DNA of 64,000 nt from Paenibacillus sp. V4I7 (GTDB lineage: Bacteria; Bacillota; Bacilli; Paenibacillales; NBRC-103111), in contig NZ_JAUSZD010000002.1 in assembly GCF_030817275.1 (NCBI RefSeq), forward strand, positions 2,108,001 through 2,172,000. Reading direction: 5' to 3'. Shown one piece after another: positions 1-9,374 of the stretch (its first letter is position 1; every line of letters starts with the position of its first letter). The notes under the pieces were generated by a model. That model had not been told where the DNA came from, did not search any database, and worked only from the letters and a program-made list of their open reading frames with translations. A program made the position numbers and the translations under genes.

Positions 1-1
1 G

Positions 2-1693
2 TTGATTGGGGAAAGAGTGCTGCCGGTCTCGCCGAACCCAACGACGGCGGCTATCAACAAGATCATGCCGCCGCAGGAAGGTTGGCCGCATGGCACAGCC
101 AAGGTCAAGATGAAGAAGAAGGACGCGATTCTGCAGGACGTTCTCTATTCATTGGACATACTGGGCGTGCAGGCGATTGACATGCTATCTGCCCTAAAAC
201 GCATAAGCGCACTTTCTCCTGCGGACGTTACGGCCAAAGGGAAGCCGCATTATTCCTTCCTGAAGGCAGTGGAGAAAGGTTGGGCACTAGCCCAAGATCA
301 TTTAGGCACCGAACTCAAAATCACCAAAGACGAGTTCCCAAGCTATGTTGCAGACGAATCCAAGTCCTGTTTTGTTGAATTTATCGAATTATATTATTCC
401 AATCCTTTGACGGAACAAGGCATTATATTCGTTGATACGCCAGGAGCCGATTCCATTAATGCCCGCCATACTGGCGTAGCTTTTAACTATATTAAAAATG
501 CGGATGCTATTCTTTTCGTTACTTATTACAATCATGCTTTCTCGCAGGCCGACCGTGAATTTCTTTTGCAGCTAGGTCGTGTGAAGGATAGCTTTGAGAT
601 GGATAAAATGTTTTTCATCGTCAATGCGGCTGATCTTGCCGCTAGCTCGGAAGAATTAAATGGCGTAATAAAACATGTGGAAACGAATTTACTGCAGCAC
701 GGCATCCGAAATCCGCGTATTTATCCAATATCCAGTTATTTGGCTGCAGAGGGCAAAATAACAGGGAACGAAGCGCTGGTTACCCAATCTGGCATTCAGC
801 CATTTGAGCAAGAATTCGTGAAGTTTACGTTCAATGAGCTTAGCGATGTTGCTATTCATGCTGCTAATTTGGAGCTGAATCGCGCGATTGCGACCATGCA
901 GCAATGGCTGGAGCGTGCGCATTCGGGGGAGGAAGAACGGAAGCTTCAGTTAACCAAGCTCGGTCAAGCGGAGAATGCCGGAACAGAGCTTCTGGCAAAT
1001 ACCCTGTATGACGCGGAGCTCAAAGAATTAAAGAAAGAAATTCAGGAGCTTTTGTACTACGTCAAGCAGCGCACGATGTACCGCTTCGGTGAATTATACA
1101 ATTACGCGTTTAACCCTTCGACCTTCCGGGATGATACTAGAGATCCGAAGCAAGCTCTGCAATCTGCATGGGGTGAGCTGCTGCGAATGATTGGCTACGA
1201 TTTATCCCAAGAGGTGTTGGCTACAACGCTCCGGGTTGAAAATCGCATGAATCTGATTAGCAGCAGCCGTGTAAAACGGTGGGAAGTGCAGCTTGGTGAG
1301 TTGATGGAAGGATTCGAAAGTGGAACGTATGAATCAAGTAAGTTCGTAACACCTGAAATTACGTCTAAACTAGAAGTTCCTGATGTAAGCTTGAAGCTGC
1401 TCCATAGTCATTTCAAAAATACGAAGCAATTTTTCGAAGGCGATGGCAAAAGCAAGCTCAGAGCAGATTTAGAAAATCGGATGAATACGCCGGTTGCAGA
1501 ATTTATCGAGCAGCAAACAATGGAGCTTGAACAAGCTTATGCGAATCAGTTGGAAAATTGGCTTGCAACACAGAAAAATCTGATGCTGCAACAGCTGAAT
1601 GAACATGCAGAAGGGCTTCGCGATGCTCTTGAAATGAAGATTGATTTGAACGAACTTATATCCAAACAGCATCAATTAAAGGCTTTTGTTTAA
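2..1693 (+). CDS. Dynamin-family GTPase, N-terminus outside the window
   Basis: This is the 3' part of a bacterial dynamin-like protein (DynA/BDLP type), a large membrane-associated GTPase that tubulates or fuses membranes. The frame is already open at base 2. The first residues (GERVLPVSPNPTTAAI) match the stretch that normally follows the P-loop, so the GxxxxGKS motif must lie upstream. The G3 motif DTPG is near residue 145, and a G4-like segment (FFIVNAADLA) is near residue 205, with NAAD in place of the usual N/TKxD. The remainder is a long helical, Glu/Lys/Gln-rich region typical of the dynamin stalk. It ends 14 bases before a good terminator. Family assignment is confident; whether the full protein is a tandem-dynamin DynA cannot be told from here. 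Confidence 0.85.
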   Translation: MIGERVLPVSPNPTTAAINKIMPPQEGWPHGTAKVKMKKKDAILQDVLYSLDILGVQAIDMLSALKRISALSPADVTAKGKPHYSFLKAVEKGWALAQDHLGTELKITKDEFPSYVADESKSCFVEFIELYYSNPLTEQGIIFVDTPGADSINARHTGVAFNYIKNADAILFVTYYNHAFSQADREFLLQLGRVKDSFEMDKMFFIVNAADLAASSEELNGVIKHVETNLLQHGIRNPRIYPISSYLAAEGKITGNEALVTQSGIQPFEQEFVKFTFNELSDVAIHAANLELNRAIATMQQWLERAHSGEEERKLQLTKLGQAENAGTELLANTLYDAELKELKKEIQELLYYVKQRTMYRFGELYNYAFNPSTFRDDTRDPKQALQSAWGELLRMIGYDLSQEVLATTLRVENRMNLISSSRVKRWEVQLGELMEGFESGTYESSKFVTPEITSKLEVPDVSLKLLHSHFKNTKQFFEGDGKSKLRADLENRMNTPVAEFIEQQTMELEQAYANQLENWLATQKNLMLQQLNEHAEGLRDALEMKIDLNELISKQHQLKAFV

Positions 1694-1706
1694 TGATTAA
1701 ACGAAA

Positions 1707-1746
1707 GGGTTGGTCGGGTTCCATAGAACTTGGCCAACCCTTTTTT
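1707..1746 (+). terminator. Rho-independent terminator after the dynamin gene
   Basis: The arms GGGTTGGTC (1707-1715) and GGCCAACCC (1732-1740) pair with one G-U and are followed by six T. It closes the dynamin transcription unit. The following stretch to 1963 holds no gene; it contains only the leader of the next operon. Confidence 0.8.
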
Positions 1747-1963
1747 GCTTATTGCCATGTAAGGGCTTACATCGATGGTTATCGGGATGATTTTAAAGAA
1801 TAGGGGGGATTCCTGCAAGTTTTTGTGAAGTTATGGGCATTTAAGCGTTTAAATCCTCGTATCCTCTGATTGCTCGCTAATAGGGATGGTGTTAAGATTC
1901 ATTAGGTAATAAAACGCTTTCTAAGCTTTTCCAATTTATCCTTCTTGAGGAGGGGGCCCCAAA

Positions 1964-3793
1964 GTGGAAGTGTTCAGGCAACTGAAGCCGTATTTTTGGC
2001 CAGAGAAAAAATTATTTTTTGGAGCAATTTTATGTTTAGCGGTGGCAACCGCGCTCGGTCTCGTTTATCCGAATTTACTACGGTATTTAATCGACGACGT
2101 GATCACGCAGAAACAATTTGAGCTTGTCCCCAGATTAGCACTTGTAGTCGTAGTGGTCGTTTCAATGAAGGGGATGTTTCAATTTCTTCATGGCTTATCC
2201 GGAGGTCGTCTGGGTAACCGCGTCGCGTATCATTTGCGAAATGCGCTGTACAACAAGCTTCAGTACTTATCCTTTCAATATTATGATCAAGCGAGAACTG
2301 GGGACTTAATGTCTAGATTGACTGCTGATTTGGAAGCCATTCGACAGTTTATCGGCTTCGGATTTGCTCAGCTCTTAAACGTGATGCTGATGTTGGTTTT
2401 TGGCATGGGGATGATGTTCTCGATTAACTGGAAGCTGGCTTTACTTACGATGATTACGATGCCTTTTCTGGCATTTACCGCAATTCGTTTTGAAGGCAAA
2501 ATTCATCCAGCCTTCCGGATGGTGCGTCAATCCCTCAGCACGATGACCACAGCTGTACAAGAAAACATTACAGGGGTTCGAACGGTGAAATCGTTTGCTC
2601 GTGAACCTCATGAAGTAACGAAGTTTTCAGCACGCAATGAGGATTATAAGGCCATGAATATCGAAACCTCAGGGATTTGGGCGAAGTATTTTCCAATCAT
2701 GGAGATTCTGGCGAATTTAAGTGTCGTCACTTTGCTCGGAGTTGGCGGATACATGGTGATTGAGAATACCATTACACTGGGTGAACTCGTTGCTTGCTTC
2801 AGTCTCATCTGGTACATCATTGGACCAATGTGGGGTCTGGGCTTCCATATCAATAACTTTACACAAACCAAAGCTTCTGGCGAGAAAATTTTGGAAGTGT
2901 TGAATCATTACATGCATGTGAAAGATCAACAAGATGCGATTGTTTTGAAGAGTGAACATGTAAAAGGTCATGTACGTTTTGATCATGTCACATTTTCATA
3001 TCCGGAAAAACAGCCTGCCCTTTATGATTTCTCAGTTGATGCTCCTCCTGGCTCTGTTATAGGACTCCTAGGCAGCACAGGCTCGGGTAAAACAACAGTA
3101 ATTTCCTTGCTAATGAGGGCTTATAACGTTAAAGAAGGCAAGGTTATGTTAGATGGTCAAGATATTCGATCTTTACAAGTAGAAAGCTATCGCAATCAAA
3201 TCGCTACAGTTTTCCAAGAAACATTCTTGTTTTCCTCTTCAATCCGCAACAATATCTCTTATGGTCGTAAAGATGTGACGATGGATGACATCATTCGGGC
3301 AGCTAAGCTGTCCAAAGCGCATGATTTCATTATGGAGCTTCCGGAAGGGTATGACACGGTTGTTGGCGAGCGCGGACTAGGCTTGTCTGGCGGTCAAAAG
3401 CAGCGGATTGCCATTGCTCGGGCGCTTATCAAGGATCCTAAAATTCTCGTTCTGGACGACGCGACAAGCGCGGTTGATATGGAAACGGAACATGAGATTC
3501 AAGCAGGCTTCGGCGAGGTTATGAAAGGACGTACAACATTTATCATTGCTCATCGGATTTCTTCCTTGAAGCATGCGGATGAAATTATTGTTCTGGATAA
3601 AGGTCGGATTGTGCAAAGAGGCACACATCAGGACCTGCTGCAGCAGGAAGGTCTTTACCGTCAAACCTATCATATTCAGTATGCGGATGGACCTCAGAAA
3701 TCGGCTGCAAGCAGCCAAGCTGCGGCAACAAAGGATACGGATTTGGATACGTTAAACCATTCTCCATCGCAAGAAAGAAGGTTAGCACATTGA
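1964..3793 (+). CDS. ABC exporter half-transporter, degenerate-site subunit (BmrC/YheI-like)
   Basis: This 609-residue half-transporter has an N-terminal six-helix ABC exporter domain (about 1-320) and a C-terminal ATPase domain. Walker A is GSTGSGKT, the signature LSGGQ (474-478) is canonical, and the H-loop reads IIAHR. Walker B ends LVLDD, with Asp499 where the catalytic Glu should be. Loss of that Glu in one subunit marks heterodimeric exporters such as BmrCD and TM287/288. GTG at 1964 was chosen because GAGGAGGGGG lies 8 bases upstream. The stop overlaps the start of the partner gene (TTGA), so translation is probably coupled. It most likely exports drugs or lipids; the substrate cannot be deduced. 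Confidence 0.9.
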   Translation: MEVFRQLKPYFWPEKKLFFGAILCLAVATALGLVYPNLLRYLIDDVITQKQFELVPRLALVVVVVVSMKGMFQFLHGLSGGRLGNRVAYHLRNALYNKLQYLSFQYYDQARTGDLMSRLTADLEAIRQFIGFGFAQLLNVMLMLVFGMGMMFSINWKLALLTMITMPFLAFTAIRFEGKIHPAFRMVRQSLSTMTTAVQENITGVRTVKSFAREPHEVTKFSARNEDYKAMNIETSGIWAKYFPIMEILANLSVVTLLGVGGYMVIENTITLGELVACFSLIWYIIGPMWGLGFHINNFTQTKASGEKILEVLNHYMHVKDQQDAIVLKSEHVKGHVRFDHVTFSYPEKQPALYDFSVDAPPGSVIGLLGSTGSGKTTVISLLMRAYNVKEGKVMLDGQDIRSLQVESYRNQIATVFQETFLFSSSIRNNISYGRKDVTMDDIIRAAKLSKAHDFIMELPEGYDTVVGERGLGLSGGQKQRIAIARALIKDPKILVLDDATSAVDMETEHEIQAGFGEVMKGRTTFIIAHRISSLKHADEIIVLDKGRIVQRGTHQDLLQQEGLYRQTYHIQYADGPQKSAASSQAAATKDTDLDTLNHSPSQERRLAH

Positions 3794-5637
3794 GTACTAA
3801 TTCGGCGCAAACCGAGGCATCTGCCAAAAGAGAAGATTCCCAAGCGGGGCAACGATTCGTATATCAAGATGATGAACTGATTGAAAAGCCTTTTGATTGG
3901 GGTCAGTTAAAACGTTTATTTAGTTATATGAAGCCTTATAAAAAACAAATGCTGCCTATTATCATTATTATGATGTTGGTAGGAGCAATTACGAAGCTGA
4001 CCATACCACTGCTCATTCGTGAAGCCATTGATAATTCCATCATTCCGAAGGATAAGAATCTACTTTTTCTAATCGTTGGGATCATGCTTGCCGTATATGT
4101 CATTCAATGGCTAGCCAATACATTCCGCATTAAATATACGAATATGATTGGTCAGCGCGTCATCTACGATCTACGCCATGATTTATTCAGTCATATTCAA
4201 AAGCTGTCGTTTCGGTTTTTCGATACACGTCCGGCAGGCTCGGTGCTCGTTCGAGTAACGAACTATGTGAATTCGTTGCAAGATTTGTTCACGAATGGTG
4301 TAGTTAACTTATTAATTGATGTTGTACAGCTTTGTGGCATTATTATTATTTTATTGACGTTTAATTTCAAACTAGGTGCAGCGATAATCGTGACGGTTCC
4401 GATTATGTTCCTCATATCGACTCAGCTTCGGAAAAAGATTCGTCGTGCCTGGCAGGATGTGACGATGAAGCAATCCCGTCTGAATGCGCATTTAAATGAA
4501 TGTATACAAGGCATCAAAGTTACACAAGCCTATACACAAGAAAAAGAAAATATTCAATTTTTTACGAAAATGAATATGGTCAATCGTTTGTCTTGGAACC
4601 GAGCTTCGATGCTCAATCAATCGTTTGGTCCTCTCATTGAAATTACGGGAGCTGTTGGCTATTGTATTCTGTTTTGGCTAGGTGCTCATTTAATTCAAAC
4701 GGAAGAAATATCGGTCGGTTTGTTAGTTGCATTCGCTACTTACATAGGCTATTTCTGGGAACCAATTACGCGGTTAGGACAAATGTATTCCCAACTGCTC
4801 ATTGCAATGGCTTCAGCGGAGCGGATCTTCGAGTTTATTGATGAGGAACCAACTGTAGCTGAGATCGAGGGTGCTAAAGCTCTATCAAGTATCCAAGGGA
4901 ATGTGAAGTTTGAGAATCTTGTATTTGAATATGAGCCTGGTAGACCAGCACTCAACGGCATTAATCTGGATGTACAGGCTGGTCAATCCATCGCGCTGGT
5001 TGGTCATACAGGATCGGGTAAAAGTACGATTATGAATTTATTATGCCGTTTCTATGACCCAAATGAAGGCAAAATACTTATCGATGGCCAGGATATTCGT
5101 CATGTAACCATCCAAAGCTTGCGTTCTCAGATCGGAGTCGTGCTTCAAGATACGTTTATTTTCTCTGGCACGATTCGGGAAAATATCCGCTTCGGTCGTC
5201 TAGATGCTACGAATGAAGAGATTGAGCTTGTAGCCAAGGCTGTTCATGCACACGATTTTATCATGAGTTTGCCAGCAGGCTATGATACAGAGGTTCAAGA
5301 GCGCGGTAACGTACTCTCGATGGGTCAGCGTCAGTTGATTTCCTTTGCAAGAGCACTACTTGCGAACCCGCGTGTTCTTATCTTGGATGAAGCAACGGCT
5401 AGTATTGATACGGATACAGAGCTCAAAATTCAGGAAGCTCTCAAAACGCTGCTTGCTGGTCGAACCTCCTTCATCGTCGCGCACAGACTTTCTACGATTC
5501 GGAATGCTGATAAAATCGTAGTGCTCGATCATGGGCGTATGATGGAGATCGGTAATCATGAGGAACTCATGAAAGAACAAAAGATTTACTTTGGACTTAT
5601 TCAAGCCCAATACAAATTTTTACAGGATGCGGTTTAG
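3790..5637 (+). CDS. ABC exporter half-transporter, catalytic-site subunit (BmrD/YheH-like)
   Basis: This 615-residue partner of the preceding subunit has an exporter membrane domain (about 35-345) and an ATPase domain. Walker A is GHTGSGKS, and Walker B reads LILDEATASID with the catalytic Glu534 present. Its own signature is LSMGQ (509-513) rather than LSGGQ. In the heterodimer its Walker motifs would face the canonical signature of the first subunit (active site), while its altered signature faces the Asp499 subunit (degenerate site). TTG at 3790 is preceded by AGAAGG and overlaps the upstream stop. A terminator follows 13 bases after the stop, so the two genes form a complete operon. Confidence 0.9.
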   Translation: MSTNSAQTEASAKREDSQAGQRFVYQDDELIEKPFDWGQLKRLFSYMKPYKKQMLPIIIIMMLVGAITKLTIPLLIREAIDNSIIPKDKNLLFLIVGIMLAVYVIQWLANTFRIKYTNMIGQRVIYDLRHDLFSHIQKLSFRFFDTRPAGSVLVRVTNYVNSLQDLFTNGVVNLLIDVVQLCGIIIILLTFNFKLGAAIIVTVPIMFLISTQLRKKIRRAWQDVTMKQSRLNAHLNECIQGIKVTQAYTQEKENIQFFTKMNMVNRLSWNRASMLNQSFGPLIEITGAVGYCILFWLGAHLIQTEEISVGLLVAFATYIGYFWEPITRLGQMYSQLLIAMASAERIFEFIDEEPTVAEIEGAKALSSIQGNVKFENLVFEYEPGRPALNGINLDVQAGQSIALVGHTGSGKSTIMNLLCRFYDPNEGKILIDGQDIRHVTIQSLRSQIGVVLQDTFIFSGTIRENIRFGRLDATNEEIELVAKAVHAHDFIMSLPAGYDTEVQERGNVLSMGQRQLISFARALLANPRVLILDEATASIDTDTELKIQEALKTLLAGRTSFIVAHRLSTIRNADKIVVLDHGRMMEIGNHEELMKEQKIYFGLIQAQYKFLQDAV

Positions 5638-5650
5638 AGTTTGAGAAAAA

Positions 5651-5687
5651 GCTGTTTTAACTGCTGTGGCGGTTAAACGGCTTTTTT
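5651..5687 (+). terminator. Terminator after the ABC exporter operon
   Basis: GCTGTTTTAACTGC pairs with GCGGTTAAACGGC, with G-U pairs and one bulge, followed by TTTTTT. It ends the two-gene exporter operon. Confidence 0.75.
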
Positions 5688-5848
5688 CGGTGAATACAGC
5701 AAGCTTAGCACGGAAGGCTGTTGCTGGCGTTGATGGGAAATGGCTGGTGAAAGCTCAGATTTCGAGCATATCCGCTTATGCTTCATTTCTGATTCCGCCG
5801 AATGCATGGAAAACGGCTTCTCATCCTACATTTTTCGCAACGATTTTC

Positions 5849-5885
5849 GCTTACAATAGGCTCTGAAACCGAGCCTATTGTAAGC
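5849..5885. repeat. Perfect 15-bp hairpin in a gene-free stretch
   Basis: GCTTACAATAGGCTC (5849-5863) and its exact reverse complement (5871-5885) enclose a 7-base loop. No T-run follows, so it is not an ordinary terminator. It lies in the roughly 860-base gene-free stretch between the exporter operon and the SGNH gene (5688-6545), which otherwise holds only the tandem palindromes described next. The short open frames in this stretch have no convincing ribosome site or family resemblance. Confidence 0.6.
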
Positions 5886-5986
5886 ATCGACAAGTGAGAG
5901 CTCGGTTTACGAGCTTATTTCATAAGATAAGAATTTATATGTTTTGGGTGACAGAGAGGCAACCCTTTAATACAGGTGAGATAGGC

Positions 5987-6150
5987 CTGATATCCGTGCT
6001 GTGTGTGGCTTGTAACGATTTTTTACATCGTTACAGATGTCTCAGCCGTGGTCGTGCTGTAACGATGATTCTCATCATTGCAGATAAAAAAGCGCTGACA
6101 TCCGCTCTGCGTGTGGCTTGTAACGATGTTTTACATCGTTACAGATGTCC
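5987..6150. repeat. 108-bp-period tandem repeat with palindromes
   Basis: A unit starting CTGATATCCG at 5987 recurs as CTGACATCCG at 6095. Each carries the palindrome TGTAACGAT...ATCGTTACA (6011-6035 and 6119-6143, exactly 108 bases apart). A third, diverged palindrome (CTGTAACGATG...CATCATTGCAG) lies between them at 6057-6083. The same CTGTAA/TTACAG core occurs in the 112-bp tandem repeat near 50.8 kb, suggesting a dispersed intergenic repeat family. Confidence 0.7.
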
Positions 6151-6545
6151 AAGTAGCTGGGAGGCTGTTAATAGAAGGACCTGGCTAATGGCAGGGTTTT
6201 CTTAATATCATCACCAAGCGAAAGCTCGAAAAACGACTTCTCAGCCTACCGATGCCAGCCTAGACAAGGTTCTGGCATATTTTAGGCCGTCCCAGCAGCC
6301 TATACGCTGTTGAACTGTCAAGAGACATCCGAAATAATCGACTCAGACTGCTGCGGGCCTCCCAAAGCCGTAATTTGTTATAATACAGCCAGCTTTTTTG
6401 AAAGCGGCATTCATTTTCAAAATAAATGAAACAGGTAACTCACGATCTCATGTGGGCCCGTTCCGTATTGTAATGTTTGCAAAATTATTCAAGAAGCTAT
6501 ACTCTTAGAGTGAATTATGCCATTTATTCGCAGGAGGGGAATTCC

Positions 6546-7361
6546 TTGAGATCATCTCGTTTTATGTGGGGTGCAATTGGCCTTACAGCTTCGATATCTA
6601 CGATTGTTTTCGCAGTAGGCTTTGCTTACGCGGCGAATCAAATATGGTTTCCCAAAGCATCCGGAGACCTCAATCTTGTAACGACTGCGCCTAAGAAAGA
6701 AACAATGATTGAGAGTAAAAGTAAGCTGCAGATTGTTGCGCTTGGTGATTCATTAACGGCAGGAACTGGTGATAACACCGGCAAAGGATACGTTGGACGT
6801 GTCCGCGAAAAGCTGGAGAAGGAAAGCGGTAAGCCGGTATTCGTGCTCAATAATCTCGCAATTCCAGGCTATAAGAGTGACCAACTTCTCGCTGATTTAG
6901 CGCTGAAAAAGACACAAGACGCACTCGCTCAGGCGGATATCATTTTACTCACAATTGGTGGCAATGATATTTTTGCTGGTGGGGATGGGCTTTTTAAAGG
7001 AGAAAATCAGACGGAGTTTAACCCGGAGGGTGCGCTTAAACGTGTAGAGCCTGCTCTGGCCAAAATGGAGAAGGTAATTCAAGCGATTAATTTGGCCAAC
7101 CCGAATGCAACTGTGTTATATGTTGGCTTATATCATCCTTTTCTTGATTTAGACCCCAAAAAAGAAGGTTCGCTTATTGTACAGCGATGGAATAACAGTG
7201 TCTTTGAAATGATGAATCGTTATCCTCGAATGGTCATTGTCCCAACCTATGATTTGTTTGAACAAAATTTGATCAAATATTTGTCTTCAGCCGATCATTT
7301 TCATCCTAACGGGGACGGCTATGAGCGTATTGCCGATCGGATTGTACAAATTCTGAAGTAG
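6546..7361 (+). CDS. Secreted or membrane-anchored SGNH (GDSL) hydrolase
   Basis: This 271-residue protein has a hydrophobic N-terminal segment (about residues 8-30) acting as a signal or anchor, then an SGNH hydrolase domain. Block I is ALGDSLTAGTGD with the nucleophilic Ser, block III is GGND, and block V is DHFHPNGDGY with the Asp/His pair. TTG at 6546 is preferred to an upstream frame extension because AGGAGGGG lies just before it. Such enzymes are esterases or lipases. It sits 14 bases upstream of an ABC-2 transporter and probably shares its operon, hinting at work on lipids or cell-envelope compounds. The substrate is unknown. Confidence 0.85.
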   Translation: MRSSRFMWGAIGLTASISTIVFAVGFAYAANQIWFPKASGDLNLVTTAPKKETMIESKSKLQIVALGDSLTAGTGDNTGKGYVGRVREKLEKESGKPVFVLNNLAIPGYKSDQLLADLALKKTQDALAQADIILLTIGGNDIFAGGDGLFKGENQTEFNPEGALKRVEPALAKMEKVIQAINLANPNATVLYVGLYHPFLDLDPKKEGSLIVQRWNNSVFEMMNRYPRMVIVPTYDLFEQNLIKYLSSADHFHPNGDGYERIADRIVQILK

Positions 7362-7375
7362 GGGAGGCCAAGCTG

Positions 7376-8338
7376 ATGGCTGTAGCAGCAGTTCCAACAA
7401 CGGTTTTATCTGTGAAAAACTTAAAAAAACGAATTAAAAATAAAGAGATTATTAAAGGGATTTCATTTGATGTATACGCGGGTGAGATCTTTGGTTTCTT
7501 AGGACCCAATGGATCGGGCAAAACAACGACGATTCGCATGCTCGTTGATTTAATACGCCCGACTGAAGGGTCTATTCAGATTTGTGGCCACGATGTTCAC
7601 AAGGAACATAATCAAGCGATGCGGCATGTCGGTTGTATCGTCGAGAATCCCGAGCTATATTCCTACTTGACAGGTTGGGAAAATCTTGAGCATTTTGCAA
7701 GAATGCTGCCGAATGTCGATGAGAAACGGATCCAAGAGGTCGTTGAGATCGTCTCCATGGATCAACGTATTCATGATAAGGTACGGACTTACTCCCTTGG
7801 TATGCGTCAACGACTCGGTATTGCACAAGCACTGCTTGGACGGCCTAGTTTATTGATATTGGACGAGCCAACGAATGGACTTGATCCACAAGGGATTAAG
7901 GAAATGAGGGAGTTCATTCAGCGTTTGGCCGCGGGTGGACTTAGTTTGTTCGTATCCAGTCACTTGCTTAGCGAGATTCAACAAATGTGCCATCGTGTAG
8001 CCATCATTAGTCATGGTGAAGTCATACAAGTGGGAGCCGTTGATGATTTGGTCGCTCAAGGAGGCAAAGTCGTGTGGTCCGTGTCTCCGGCCTACAAGGC
8101 CGAGGGGCTTTTAGAGGCGTCGCCACTTGTGCTGGCTATTGAGGAAATTTCTCAAGAAAGTCCAATAGGCTTACCATTGACGGTGAAACAAATCGTTACA
8201 CTTATGGATAAGGAAAACGTCCCGCAGGTAAGTCAGCATTTGATGGAAGCAGGAATAAGCCTCTTTGCTGTAGAAATCAAAAATCCAACACTGGAAGATT
8301 TGTTCTTGAGCCTAACCGAAGGTGAAAGAATTGAATAG
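7376..8338 (+). CDS. ABC transporter ATPase subunit (ABC-2 type)
   Basis: This 320-residue ATPase of the CcmA/drug- or bacitracin-type class partners the permease just downstream. Walker A is GPNGSGKTT (near residue 42), the signature region reads YSLGMRQRLG, Walker B is LLILDEPTNGLD, and the switch His is in SSHLL. A C-terminal extension of about 100 residues (from residue 215) is typical of this class. The ATG at 7376 has GGGGAGG about 9 bases upstream. It lies in an apparent operon with the SGNH hydrolase and permease. Substrate is unknown; antibiotic or lipid efflux are common roles. Confidence 0.9.
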   Translation: MAVAAVPTTVLSVKNLKKRIKNKEIIKGISFDVYAGEIFGFLGPNGSGKTTTIRMLVDLIRPTEGSIQICGHDVHKEHNQAMRHVGCIVENPELYSYLTGWENLEHFARMLPNVDEKRIQEVVEIVSMDQRIHDKVRTYSLGMRQRLGIAQALLGRPSLLILDEPTNGLDPQGIKEMREFIQRLAAGGLSLFVSSHLLSEIQQMCHRVAIISHGEVIQVGAVDDLVAQGGKVVWSVSPAYKAEGLLEASPLVLAIEEISQESPIGLPLTVKQIVTLMDKENVPQVSQHLMEAGISLFAVEIKNPTLEDLFLSLTEGERIE

Positions 8339-8344
8339 GAGAAG

Positions 8345-9346
8345 GTGAAAGAATTGCTTATTTTATATGCCCTTGTTAAGAATGAATGTATTAAAATGAT
8401 TAAGAAAAAACGCTTTTATGTTATCCTACTTATACTTCTTGCATTAATCCCTATGTTCACTTATGCTCAAATGCGAGTTGCCCAAAATGCACAAAAGCAG
8501 TTTGGTACGACGGACTGGAAGGCGGACCAACGGCAGAAAATTGCCGACTGGGAAAAGCGTTTAGGATCAGCTCGAACACCGGATGAGTGGAAACAACAGC
8601 TTAGAGTACAAATTCAAATTGCTAACTATTATCTTGAAAAGGATGTAGATCCGAGTACACCGAATGCGGTGACTTTTACACGTGAGTTTGTGAAAAATGC
8701 TGTAGGTTTATTCATTCCGCTCATTATTATGGTCATTTCCGCTGACATCGTATCATCTGAGCATTCTACGGGGACTATTAAATTATTGTTGACAAGACCG
8801 GTCCGGCGATGGAAAATCCTATTGAGTAAATTAATTACGGTTGTCTTCTTTACTTCGCTCACCGTATTGTCCACTGGTGTCTTAAGTTATTTGATTTCAG
8901 GTGTTGTTTTCGGGTATAACGGATGGACGATGCCTGTTTTTACAGGTATCCAGCTAACAGGCACGGAAGTGGATTTCAGTCTTGTACGTGCAGTTGATCA
9001 ATGGTTCTTTCTTATCATGGAGTTTGGATTGGTTTGGTTCTCAGCATTAGTCGTAGCACTTATGTCACTAATGCTATCCGTTCTCATTCGTTCCACAGCT
9101 GCAGGTATGGGGGTCATGCTTGCCGTATTAATATCAGGAACCATACTTTCGAACATGGTGTCGTCTTGGGAAACTGCGAAATATTTGTTTATGGTCAATT
9201 TGGACCTAACCAAGTATTTAACGGGAGGCCTTCCACCAATAAAAGGGATGGACTTGACCTTCTCACTTAGCGTTTTAAGTGTGTGGGCGATCGCTTCGCT
9301 CATTGTTTCATTTACGGTATTTTCACGAAAAGATGTTTTGAATTAA
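8345..9346 (+). CDS. ABC-2 type permease
   Basis: This is the membrane subunit for the preceding ATPase. The first hydrophobic segment (about 24-42) is followed by a hydrophilic extracytoplasmic loop and then five hydrophobic segments (about 116-136, 164-189, 220-247, 255-275 and 305-325). The sequence SSEHSTGTIKLLLTRP is the coupling-region signature of ABC-2/NatB-like permeases. GTG at 8345 has AGGAG only 3 bases away. TTG at 8354 has GAAGG at 8 bases and may be the true start. A 13-base word (GGTGAAAGAATTG) is duplicated across the junction with the upstream gene. Confidence 0.85.
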   Translation: MKELLILYALVKNECIKMIKKKRFYVILLILLALIPMFTYAQMRVAQNAQKQFGTTDWKADQRQKIADWEKRLGSARTPDEWKQQLRVQIQIANYYLEKDVDPSTPNAVTFTREFVKNAVGLFIPLIIMVISADIVSSEHSTGTIKLLLTRPVRRWKILLSKLITVVFFTSLTVLSTGVLSYLISGVVFGYNGWTMPVFTGIQLTGTEVDFSLVRAVDQWFFLIMEFGLVWFSALVVALMSLMLSVLIRSTAAGMGVMLAVLISGTILSNMVSSWETAKYLFMVNLDLTKYLTGGLPPIKGMDLTFSLSVLSVWAIASLIVSFTVFSRKDVLN

Positions 9347-9374
9347 CGGTTAACTTAGATAAAGGAGGGCTTCA

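Noticed and set aside
1909..1922. cre site before the ABC exporter (ATAAAACGCTTTCT)
   Set aside because: It lacks the conserved TG at the start and there is no reason to expect catabolite control of this exporter.
5894..6205. 103-codon plus-strand frame
   Set aside because: It consists mostly of the 108-bp palindromic repeat read as protein (repeated CVACND...HRYRC), with no ribosome site.
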